Source: a virus. From it: a DNA stretch of 30,111 bases. Positions within the stretch are counted from its first letter, which is position 1. Each line of letters opens with the position of its first letter. The notes under the pieces are model-generated. The model searched no databases and was not told the origin of the DNA. It saw only the letters and a program-made list of their open reading frames with translations. Shown here piece by piece: positions 8,422 through 14,810 of the stretch. Location: IMG/VR virus record IMGVR_UViG_3300037508_001306, positions 1 through 30,111 of that record, one strand, 5' to 3'. Position numbers and translations under genes: made by a program.

Positions 8422-9122
8422 AGTTTTGTTATTTCTGGTTCTCCTAAAATGTTCCACCAAGTTCTTTCAAAAATTTCCCCGCTTCGATCCGTTTCAAGTC
8501 CAAGTTGTTGTGCTTTTTTATACCAATCTAGCGGCTTGGACAGAATTGTTTTTTTGGATGCGGCAAACTGCGCTCCAGCAGACCAACAAATTTTTTCTGG
8601 AACTGCGCCATCGTCGAGCTTTATCCAAAAATCTTTAACCATTGATTCGTTATTTTTTCCCGCATCTCTTTGTGGAAAGCAGCAGAAGGAAATGCTATGA
8701 ATCGAATCAACAAGATCAATAATATTATTACAGTGGTCAAAAGGACAGCCCTGCAAAAATACAGTTATTTCTGCCAAACAGTCGTAACGAGAAATAATGT
8801 GTGTTAACCATTGTTGGGACTCCCGAAGCTTGGGACAATTGATGGTTTTTTTAGTTTTAATCAGCCCATTGTCGCGGGATTGATGTTTTTCTTCGCTGGA
8901 AAAAAGCTCATTTACTTCTTTGTATAAATAATAAAGCTCGCGGAGTTGGTCGATTTTTCCATAAAAATCGTTTTGATCGTGGTGTCTGTGGCGACTTTGA
9001 ATCTTGTGTGAAATATTATTTTCTGGAATTCCACACCTGTAAATTGTGGTTATGTTTTGCCAATGTTCTGGAATCCAATTAACGATTTCATTGTAAGCTG
9101 CAACAATTATTTCTTTATTCAT
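8418..9122 (-). CDS. DUF3431-like protein
   Basis: A 234-residue protein matching the DUF3431 pattern. It has an N-terminal 'EIIVAAYNEIVNWI' strand, a central HIISRYDCLAEITVFLQG segment (residues 108-125) followed by CPFDH (126-130), and a C-terminal FAASKKTIL helix with a closing ERTWWNIL motif near 220-227. DUF3431 proteins occur in bacteria, fungi and large viruses; they look like relatives of glycosyltransferase-type proteins but have no proven activity. The gene is clearly more AT-rich than its neighbours, like the other surface or sugar genes here, which suggests separate acquisition. It overlaps the nuclease gene by eight bases at its start and the next small gene by four bases at its end. 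Confidence 0.75.
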   Translation of the reverse strand: MNKEIIVAAYNEIVNWIPEHWQNITTIYRCGIPENNISHKIQSRHRHHDQNDFYGKIDQLRELYYLYKEVNELFSSEEKHQSRDNGLIKTKKTINCPKLRESQQWLTHIISRYDCLAEITVFLQGCPFDHCNNIIDLVDSIHSISFCCFPQRDAGKNNESMVKDFWIKLDDGAVPEKICWSAGAQFAASKKTILSKPLDWYKKAQQLGLETDRSGEIFERTWWNILGEPEITKL

Positions 9123-9984
9123 TTAGCTTTCTTCCAAAGTTGCAGAATTGCCTGACTTGGCAAAAATGCAAACATCTTGTTTCCTCACCCTCCCGTTTCT
9201 CAACGGCACCACCGATTCTTTTGGCGTGTAGCAAAGCTTCAGCCTCAGATCCGTATAAGCCACCATTAACGGCACGTTTCGCTCCTTTTTCTTTGAGGAC
9301 GGCCCATGTTGTGGGTTTAGCCCAGCGTTCTTCCTCGGTGCAGACGGGGATGTCATCTTCCTTTTCTACCATCTTTGCCGCGTTGTGCAAGGCGATACGA
9401 GAGCGGATGTATGCCATTGTCTCGGCCTCATGCCAAATCTGGAGTGGGATTTCTTGGATGGCGCATTTAGGATAGTCGGCCTTGAATTCGGCGTCCTTGC
9501 GCTTCCAGTCCTTACAGACAAGCAGGATGGCAAGTTTCTTGGGGTGGATGCCATTGTGTTCGCAGAGGAGCTTGTTGACATTGGCTTGCCTTGTCCAGTC
9601 AAGCTTGTCATCGCTCATGGCCTTGTAGACGCTGGAGACCTTGTAGTCCCACAAGGTTTCGGTCTCGCGGTCAAACAAGTCGATCTGTCCTCCCAGCTTG
9701 ACGCCGTCCACATCGATATAAAAACGTTGCTCGCAGACGTAGCGTTCGGGATTCCGCTTCGCTATCTGCTCCAAAACGTAGTGGTTGGCTGTCCCCAACA
9801 TCGTCCATACTTTCTCGGAACAGTCCATGGTGATCTCGTTGCTGTGGCGTTTCCAGAGTTCGGAGATCTTTGGAGGTTGTGCCAAACCTGTAGTGGTGAT
9901 GTCTGACTCCCCTTTGCTGTAGGTGTCCTCGCTGACAAGGTCTACGAAAGGCTGGGGTAAAGAAAATCGGTTGGTTATGATCAT
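9115..9984 (-). CDS. PD-(D/E)XK nuclease, RecB/Cas4-like
   Basis: A 289-residue protein with the core of a PD-(D/E)XK nuclease: E85 on the first core strand, GGQID with D102, WDYK with D113 and K115, and then an RQANVNKLL helix (132-140) in the place of the QxxxY motif. The C-terminus holds three closely spaced Cys residues (RCLHFCQVRQFC), as in Cas4/AddB-type enzymes that bind an Fe-S cluster; whether a cluster forms here is inference. A role in recombination or end processing of phage DNA is likely. The start is the ATG at 9984, directly below an inverted repeat and the shared upstream motif. It overlaps the DUF3431-like gene by eight bases. Confidence 0.85.
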   Translation of the reverse strand: MIITNRFSLPQPFVDLVSEDTYSKGESDITTTGLAQPPKISELWKRHSNEITMDCSEKVWTMLGTANHYVLEQIAKRNPERYVCEQRFYIDVDGVKLGGQIDLFDRETETLWDYKVSSVYKAMSDDKLDWTRQANVNKLLCEHNGIHPKKLAILLVCKDWKRKDAEFKADYPKCAIQEIPLQIWHEAETMAYIRSRIALHNAAKMVEKEDDIPVCTEEERWAKPTTWAVLKEKGAKRAVNGGLYGSEAEALLHAKRIGGAVEKREGEETRCLHFCQVRQFCNFGRKLNE

Positions 9985-9987
9985 AGT

Positions 9988-10021
9988 GTTGTTATGAATC
10001 TGACGCTGTTTTTATAACAAC
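9988..10021 (-). promoter_or_regulatory. Inverted repeat just upstream of nuclease start
   Basis: GTTGTTAT at 9988-9995 is matched perfectly by ATAACAAC at 10014-10021, with an 18-base spacer. The proximal arm ends three bases before the nuclease ATG (9984). It could be an operator, or a hairpin that hides the start codon. No Shine-Dalgarno sequence is visible between it and the ATG. Confidence 0.55.
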
Positions 10022-10029
10022 GTTCAAAG
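9998..10029 (-). promoter_or_regulatory. Shared two-part motif CTTTGAACGTT-N14-GTCAGAT
   Basis: Read on the minus strand, CTTTGAACGTT is followed after exactly 14 bases by GTCAGAT, upstream of the nuclease gene. The same arrangement (CTTTGAACGTT-N14-GTCGGAT) occurs at 11265-11296 upstream of the OB-like gene. The identical 11-mer, identical spacing and equivalent positions before start codons suggest a common leftward promoter or activator site. It is not a good sigma-70 match at this copy. Confidence 0.55.
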
Positions 10030-10034
10030 AAAGT

Positions 10035-10110
10035 AGCGGGGCTGGGCGATCCCATATTTGGCTGAACCTGACGGTTAGATGTAAGATCTGCCGTTTTCGG
10101 CCACCCCGCC
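10035..10110 (-). ncRNA. Tandem-hairpin structured RNA element (tRNA-sized, not a tRNA)
   Basis: On the minus strand GGCGGGG (10110-10104) pairs with CCCCGCT (10041-10035); the outer pair is a G-U that only the minus-strand RNA can form. This stem encloses four perfect 4-bp hairpins: GCCG-AAAA-CGGC (10101-10090), AGAT-CTTAC-ATCT (10089-10077), AACC-GTCA-GGTT (10076-10065) and TGGG-ATCG-CCCA (10054-10043). The first three abut with no spacer. The 76-nt span recalls a cloverleaf, but there is no 7-nt anticodon loop, T-loop or CCA end. It lies between the DUF6496-like and nuclease genes and could be a processing site, leader element or terminator-like structure. Confidence 0.5.
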
Positions 10111-10116
10111 AAAGGA

Positions 10117-10281
10117 TTATTTGCCCTTCTTCTTTTTGCTCATGCCAGCTTCCGACATAGCAATAGCCTTCGCTTGGGCTGGTTTGGTTACCTTCTGGCC
10201 CGAACTACTCTTGAGTTTTCCCTTGGAGTATTCGCGCATTACGGTTGCCACTTTCTTCTGGGCTTTAGTTTTCTTCTTCAT
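10117..10281 (-). CDS. DUF6496-like small basic protein
   Basis: A 54-residue protein found by direct translation. Key stretches are a Lys-rich start (MKKKTKAQKK), VMREYSKGKLKSSSG (residues 14-28), VTKPAQAKAIAMSEAG (31-46) and a Lys-rich tail. This follows the pattern of DUF6496-type phage and bacterial proteins (VMxEFxxGxLxSG...VTxxxQAIAIAxSEA). The function is unknown; the charge suggests nucleic-acid binding. Its ATG at 10281 lies two bases after the stop of the SWIM gene, so the two are co-transcribed. The structured RNA element begins seven bases after its stop. Confidence 0.8.
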   Translation of the reverse strand: MKKKTKAQKKVATVMREYSKGKLKSSSGQKVTKPAQAKAIAMSEAGMSKKKKGK

Positions 10282-10283
10282 AT

Positions 10284-10520
10284 CTATGCTGCTTTTTCTA
10301 GTTGGTTGTTGGTTGCTTGCGGCGTTTTGATGCCCAAGAGTTTACAGATGTATCGGATGTGGAAGCACTCCTTGCGGAATTGATAGCTTGGACAAGTGCA
10401 GGTAATTGGGGCTTCTCCAACGTCAACGAGGTAGAAATCTTCTTGGTGGGTGCGTGACTGGATAAGAAATGTTCCCTGATCGTGCGGCAAAATCTTAATG
10501 CCCTTTCCATAGCTAGTCAT
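10284..10520 (-). CDS. SWIM zinc-finger protein
   Basis: A 78-residue protein with a textbook SWIM motif: C41-x-C43-x8-C52-x-H54 (ITCTCPSYQFRKECFHI). SWIM domains bind zinc and mediate DNA or protein contacts; small phage versions usually consist of the motif plus a short beta strand region, as here. I chose the ATG at 10520 because AGGAGG precedes it by four bases. The frame is open further upstream (to 10571), but that would overlap the OB-like gene much more. The chosen start overlaps that gene's stop by eight bases. A role in phage recombination or replication with the adjacent OB-like and nuclease genes is inferred. Confidence 0.85.
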   Translation of the reverse strand: MTSYGKGIKILPHDQGTFLIQSRTHQEDFYLVDVGEAPITCTCPSYQFRKECFHIRYICKLLGIKTPQATNNQLEKAA

Positions 10521-11244
10521 TGGCCTCCTCTGGTTGCGGGGTTTTGAGGGACTCAGCCTTGCTTGCCCCATAGCCCAATTCTTCGGGACTGTAGGGTTGG
10601 ATGGGCATCTTGAAGGTGTGGCCAGAGCGGTCTGCTTGGATGAAGAGCGAGGTGGCTATGCCTTGCCTATGTTCGTTGGGAAGGTCTAGCTCGACAGCAA
10701 TGTCGTTGGCCTTCTTCACACACAACCTCATAAGGTTTGCCGCCTGACAGAGGAAGACTTTAACTTCGCGGTCTTTGGGTTCGGGATTCTTGACGGCCTC
10801 TCCTGCGGGCTTCTGGGGCTCTTGAGGATGTTTAAAGTCTTTATGCATCCTATCCAGCGCAACCACTGAGCTTTGCGCTGACTCGGCTTTAAGACCGCCC
10901 CGTGGTTGGATTGTGGTTGGCAACTCCGATCCCTTAACCATGGCGGCTTGGATTTCCATCGTAGCCGTTCCCTGCCTGTCGTTGCCCGAAGCAATAAGGA
11001 CTACAGTCTTGCCGACATACTCTTTGAATCCATCTTCGATATCTTTATTCGGGATGAAGTAGGTATGATCCACTCCTCCGACTTCCACTGTTACCAGATG
11101 GAACTTTTTCTGATCGGCTTTACGAACGATGACCTTGGGAACCGATTTGATTGTGACCAGCTTCGGGCCGTTTTTGACGAGGTCGCCATGGTGGAGGCTG
11201 GGTGTTTTATCGTAGTTCTTTTGGTTGGGTTTTTGGAATGACAT
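10513..11244 (-). CDS. OB-fold-like DNA-metabolism protein
   Basis: The product is 243 residues from the ATG at 11244 (MSFQKPNQKNYDK...). An in-frame TTG at 11286 gives 257 residues, but that codon is part of a perfect TTGACA -35 box, so I reject it. Residues about 20-110 alternate beta strands (LVTIKSVPKVIVRKA, FHLVTVEVGG, KTVVLIASGND) in the style of an OB fold, which suggests single-stranded DNA binding. The C-terminal part is helical (DREVKVFLCQAANLMRLCVKKAND) with a Pro/Glu tail. I do not recognise a specific family. It is the first gene of a leftward unit with the SWIM, DUF6496-like and nuclease genes. Confidence 0.8.
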   Translation of the reverse strand: MSFQKPNQKNYDKTPSLHHGDLVKNGPKLVTIKSVPKVIVRKADQKKFHLVTVEVGGVDHTYFIPNKDIEDGFKEYVGKTVVLIASGNDRQGTATMEIQAAMVKGSELPTTIQPRGGLKAESAQSSVVALDRMHKDFKHPQEPQKPAGEAVKNPEPKDREVKVFLCQAANLMRLCVKKANDIAVELDLPNEHRQGIATSLFIQADRSGHTFKMPIQPYSPEELGYGASKAESLKTPQPEEAND

Positions 11245-11259
11245 ATGGTTTTGGTATTC

Positions 11260-11286
11260 TCTATATCCGACACTCGGCTTTGTCAA
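11260..11286 (-). promoter_or_regulatory. Leftward promoter of OB-like/SWIM operon
   Basis: TTGACA (11286-11281, a perfect -35) and TATAGA (11265-11260, a good -10) are separated by 15 bases, a little short. Transcription would begin near 11253, about 10 bases before the ATG at 11244, giving a very short leader. The site overlaps the shared motif CTTTGAACGTT-N14-GTCGGAT (11296-11265). It lies just downstream of the leftward terminator. Confidence 0.6.
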
Positions 11287-11296
11287 ACGTTCAAAG
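11265..11296 (-). promoter_or_regulatory. Shared two-part motif CTTTGAACGTT-N14-GTCGGAT
   Basis: This is the first copy of the motif also present at 9998-10029. Here it overlaps the -35 and reaches the -10 of the leftward promoter. The position suggests binding of a phage or host regulator, or recognition by a phage-modified polymerase. Confidence 0.5.
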
Positions 11297-11304
11297 TATT
11301 TTTT

Positions 11305-11348
11305 AAAAAAGGGCGGGGGGCAGGAAAAACCACTAACCTACCCCCCGC
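11305..11348 (-). terminator. Intrinsic terminator, leftward
   Basis: On the minus strand GCGGGGGGTAGG (11348-11337) pairs with CCTGCCCCCCGC (11324-11313) over 12 bp, including one G-U pair, with a 12-nt loop. CCC and six T residues follow (to 11305). On the plus strand the G-U becomes an A-C mismatch and no T tract follows, so the element is oriented leftward. It stops any transcript coming from the right, across the plus-strand cassette, before the OB-like operon. Confidence 0.85.
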
Positions 11349-11415
11349 GATCATACACATGAAAACGAGGGAGAACACATACCCTCAGACCGCAATCTAC
11401 CAGATTCGTTCAATC

Positions 11416-11444
11416 TTGCAAGGGTAAAATGACCTTGCTAGGAT
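11416..11444 (+). promoter_or_regulatory. Candidate rightward promoter of virion cassette
   Basis: TTGCAA (11416-11421) and TAGGAT (11439-11444), 17 bases apart, each match the sigma-70 consensus at four of six positions. The predicted start is near 11451, about 25 bases before the ATG at 11476. This is the only plausible plus-strand promoter I see in the 230-base divergent gap. Confidence 0.45.
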
Positions 11445-11475
11445 CGGGCTTTTAGAGTAGGTTGACTCGCAATCT

Positions 11476-14022
11476 ATGGCCGAAAACCCGCCCCTGAATC
11501 GTATCTATGTCCTTGGCTACTCCGCCAATGATCGCGATTACCCAATTGTAAGCCTAAATGCCGACCCAAGGGTGGCTGGGTACAAGGTTCCTGAAGACCT
11601 CTCAACCTGTCCCGACAAACGCTATCCTAACCATGTATTTACGGGGGCCCAGCCCCTTTCTGGGGATGAACGGGTTCGCCATGTGTGGGAGATTCTTCCC
11701 TCTCCTTGGGTGCCATTTACCCGCTATGATGACGATCTAGGCCCGATTCAGGGTCGGCGCAGAGCGGTTAAAAATGAAGGACAGCAAGCCAGTTTGTCGT
11801 CTGATAAAAAGATATCATATGAAGGGCGGGACGGATCGGCCATTGTTTCTCTAGAAATAGAAGAGATTTGGTCTATAAAGACCGACGAAGATGAAAACTC
11901 TCTATTCCCAATAAAAGATCGGGATTTTTACGATCCAAGACTTGGCGCTGTTAAGGAAAGAAGGCAATTATTTGTTCCGACAGGGGAAGAAAAAGCATCA
12001 ATTGAATTTAATGATCCTGTAGTAACACAGATTGGTTATGAAGCGTACAACGAATATCTATCATACAAGGTAACAACAACTTACACATTAAACGGCCCAG
12101 TTCGCAGAGAGGACGTTTATGATCCAATCAAAGGCCCGATTGAAAGGATTAGTCAGATTGTTTACGATGATGGAAGTCTTGAGGGATCACTTGTTAATAA
12201 CGGCGGAATAATTACTCAGACATCTTATCAGCCCATCAATACTTTGGTTGTTGATAAAATTGTTGAAAAATATTCCGTAAGCGGCCCCCAATTAATCGGG
12301 CAAGCAACTGACAACGAAAAACAACTTGTTACTATAACAACGCAGCGAAAGGCGGCAGATGGATATGTTCCGCCAAATCCAACAGCAATCAAAACAGTTG
12401 AAGTTTCACGCGAAGACGCCGAATCAATAATTGAAAGAATTACTGAAACTCCAGAAATTTTTAGCGCAAAAGTTTTCTCAACAGAGCGCCCAGATCCGAT
12501 ACCAGAAAAGTTCAGGGTTCTTATTCCGTCTACCACAGAACAGTCAAACATAGAAGGAACTGCAACAACTCCTATTTTGTCTTCTGGGCAAATATCCAAA
12601 AGCGAACAGCAAGTAGATAAGTTTGTAAAGCGTATATCATCAACATCAAGAAATCAAACATTACTTCCAAGAACTCTTACACAAAAAACAACTAACAATG
12701 ATTTGCAACTTGCAAATATTACAGAAACGCTTCAAGGCGGAGACACAACAGAGCAACCAACAGCAAAAAAAATCATTCAAAGCGAAGCTCTTGGAGATGG
12801 AAACTATGTAGTAAGAAAAACAGAGATTGATAATGTATTTGACTCTAAGCTTTTGTCGGTTCAAAAAACCGATCCAATACCTGAAAAATTCAGAATTAAT
12901 AGCCCTCTCAATAGAACGGAGGAAACAAAAGAACAAACTACTGTTTCTATTCCAGTTTTAGAAGATAGACAATTTTTAAAATCAGAACAAAGGCTTACGG
13001 CTCACACTGTTCAATCTGTTACACTGCAAAGAGAAGAAAATTACGAAGAAATTAATAATAGAGATCTTGATGAGAGTTGGGGAATTCAACTTCCTTTTGT
13101 AGAATATATATCTTCCACTGTTGTAACTGGATACAATATTGAAGTTGAAGGACTTGGAGATGGAAATTATCTTGTTAGGGAATATAATTTAGATTCTCTT
13201 GAATCAATTCTTGGTGGATTTTCAATTGTAATTCCTTCATCTGCTGATGTTAATACTCCCAGAGTTCTTTCTGATGTTACAATTGCTGGGTGGCAGGAAG
13301 AAAAAAGTTTGGGAGAAAACGAATTTGACTCAAGTGGACTTAAAGGGTCTTTTGATTCTTTGACACAAAGAGACAACGGCTCAATATCCTCAACGCTTTC
13401 GCTGGTTCCAAAAATTGAAATAACATTTAAAGAATACTGGGGAAACAATATTCCAGCAAACATTCACATATTTTTTCTAGAAAAATCAAATCTTAACAGC
13501 GGCTCCATTAATTCTAAAGTTGGAGCAACTGGAAATTGGCCAGTGTTTAAACCAGAATCTTTTATTGCAACAGCTTATGGAGTATCAGAAACAAAAACAA
13601 TTAGTGTCGGAATAAGCAGGGCAATGTCTTTTACTCGCAATGAAGAAATAGGCTATCAGCCAACAACTGAATCTCAGACAGATTATAAAAAATCTTTAAT
13701 TCCTGTTATTATAAACATTCCTCCGTGTTTGCGCTCACAAAAAATTCTTAATTTAACAAATACTCTTAATGCTGACTCTGGAGAAATCAAACTAAACTAT
13801 GAAGGCGTTACTACGTCAACTGGAGAAGAATTTCCTGCTGTAGAAATAATAAAACCCATATCTCACAGCATTTCTATAGACGATCAAATAACAATACCAG
13901 AAACAAATCAACCAGATGTTCCAAAAAACGGGAAATACATAATCAGCACATCCGTAGAGCCTTATAAATTTAATTGGTTTTTGGTCAGGGCTGTTGTTTT
14001 TGATGCTTCTGTTTTTGCTTGA
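11476..14022 (+). CDS. Large repeat-containing virion protein (tail/spike type)
   Basis: An 848-residue protein. The first ~100 residues (NRIYVLGYSANDRDYP..., then RHVWEILPSPWVPFTRYDDDLGP) resemble a phage virion domain with a 'W-x-LP-GPW' block. The rest is beta-rich and Thr/Ser/Glu-rich. Two tandem modules of about 126 residues are visible: DPIPEKFR at residues 340 and 466, KSEQ about 35 residues later in each, and LGDGNY at 439 and 560. The DNA is balanced in base use up to about 11.78 kb and then becomes AT-rich, as if a new module had been joined to a conserved head. No signal peptide or enzyme motif is seen. It starts a three-gene cassette; its stop overlaps a TTG of the next gene. A receptor-binding or fibre role is inferred. 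Confidence 0.85.
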   Translation: MAENPPLNRIYVLGYSANDRDYPIVSLNADPRVAGYKVPEDLSTCPDKRYPNHVFTGAQPLSGDERVRHVWEILPSPWVPFTRYDDDLGPIQGRRRAVKNEGQQASLSSDKKISYEGRDGSAIVSLEIEEIWSIKTDEDENSLFPIKDRDFYDPRLGAVKERRQLFVPTGEEKASIEFNDPVVTQIGYEAYNEYLSYKVTTTYTLNGPVRREDVYDPIKGPIERISQIVYDDGSLEGSLVNNGGIITQTSYQPINTLVVDKIVEKYSVSGPQLIGQATDNEKQLVTITTQRKAADGYVPPNPTAIKTVEVSREDAESIIERITETPEIFSAKVFSTERPDPIPEKFRVLIPSTTEQSNIEGTATTPILSSGQISKSEQQVDKFVKRISSTSRNQTLLPRTLTQKTTNNDLQLANITETLQGGDTTEQPTAKKIIQSEALGDGNYVVRKTEIDNVFDSKLLSVQKTDPIPEKFRINSPLNRTEETKEQTTVSIPVLEDRQFLKSEQRLTAHTVQSVTLQREENYEEINNRDLDESWGIQLPFVEYISSTVVTGYNIEVEGLGDGNYLVREYNLDSLESILGGFSIVIPSSADVNTPRVLSDVTIAGWQEEKSLGENEFDSSGLKGSFDSLTQRDNGSISSTLSLVPKIEITFKEYWGNNIPANIHIFFLEKSNLNSGSINSKVGATGNWPVFKPESFIATAYGVSETKTISVGISRAMSFTRNEEIGYQPTTESQTDYKKSLIPVIINIPPCLRSQKILNLTNTLNADSGEIKLNYEGVTTSTGEEFPAVEIIKPISHSISIDDQITIPETNQPDVPKNGKYIISTSVEPYKFNWFLVRAVVFDASVFA

Positions 14023-14024
14023 TT

Positions 14025-14810
14025 ATGGAATTCAGTTCAAATATTAGAGCAAACGAAGTTGATGCTCGCAATAAGGAAAGGCGAGAACAAAAGGGATTAG
14101 CGTTTTCAATTCTTTCCACACAGTCTGGGCAAGAAGCCCTGTTGCAATCTATGGCAAAGGGTGGGCCGCTTGGACGAAAAATAGCTAGAGAAATAAAAAA
14201 GTTTCAGTCTTCTGGCAGGATTAGTGGATGGTTGGCCGATCAGACAATAAATAGCGCGATACAGTCATCAAGAAACACAAAAACAAACATTGATGAAAAT
14301 GGATCAATCCAAATTGGATCACCCATTAATTTTGAAACAATTGAACCATTCAATGGGCTGCAAAAATTTAAGCCAGAAATACCATCAACAGCCACCGAAT
14401 TAGATTTAAAACCTTGGGATATTTATGTAAAGAAAAAAGAAAATGACACTTATACGCTAAAGGTTAGGGGTGGGACAATCTCTGGAATTCTTCCAGAAAA
14501 TTGGGATGATGAATTTACAGCATCCAAAGATACACTATGCTATGGAATTGTTACCGTAAAAACAGACGGCCAATTCATAAATGGAGCAGAAATAAATGTT
14601 TCAACATCTTTGCCTCAATACTCGCAAACAACTGAAAACTCCGCACCAGATGAGGCAGATTTTGTTTTTGGACTATTTGAAAACGGTATTAACATAAATA
14701 CTTCTGGAGGAAGAGATATTTCTGTTCGTGTTCAAAATGTGTTTGCCACAGAAAGAACTGGCGGTTCGTTTGGAACGCCCGCTTACAATTTATGGTATAG
14801 AATACAATGA
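14025..14810 (+). CDS. Virion-associated protein, middle gene of plus-strand cassette
   Basis: The product is 261 residues from the ATG at 14025; a TTG at 14019 overlapping the upstream stop would add two residues. The N-terminal 80 residues are helical and charged (NEVDARNKERREQKGLAF, then a SGWLADQTINSAI segment), a possible attachment domain. The C-terminal half is a beta domain (WDIYVKKKENDTYTLKVRGG, GYGIVTVKTDG-like strands, and a Ser/Gly-rich end). This two-part layout, with short beta strands of the type gTYTLKVRGGTISG, is common in phage fibre-tip or base components. It is AT-rich like its neighbours. Its TGA overlaps the ATG of the next gene by four bases, implying coupled translation. 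Confidence 0.8.
   Translation: MEFSSNIRANEVDARNKERREQKGLAFSILSTQSGQEALLQSMAKGGPLGRKIAREIKKFQSSGRISGWLADQTINSAIQSSRNTKTNIDENGSIQIGSPINFETIEPFNGLQKFKPEIPSTATELDLKPWDIYVKKKENDTYTLKVRGGTISGILPENWDDEFTASKDTLCYGIVTVKTDGQFINGAEINVSTSLPQYSQTTENSAPDEADFVFGLFENGININTSGGRDISVRVQNVFATERTGGSFGTPAYNLWYRIQ

Noticed and set aside
10035-10110. A tRNA gene on either strand
   Set aside because: The length and closing stem fit, but there is no 7-base anticodon loop, no TTCRANY T-loop, a 4-base D-loop and no CCA; reported instead as a structured RNA element.
11245-11286. 14-residue N-terminal extension of the OB-like protein from TTG 11286
   Set aside because: The TTG is part of a perfect TTGACA -35 box, and the promoter would lie within the coding region; the ATG at 11244 is favoured.
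11359-11427. 22-codon plus-strand open frame (MKTRENTYPQ...) in the divergent gap
   Set aside because: It has no ribosome-binding site and overlaps the candidate -35 of the rightward promoter; too short and unsupported.
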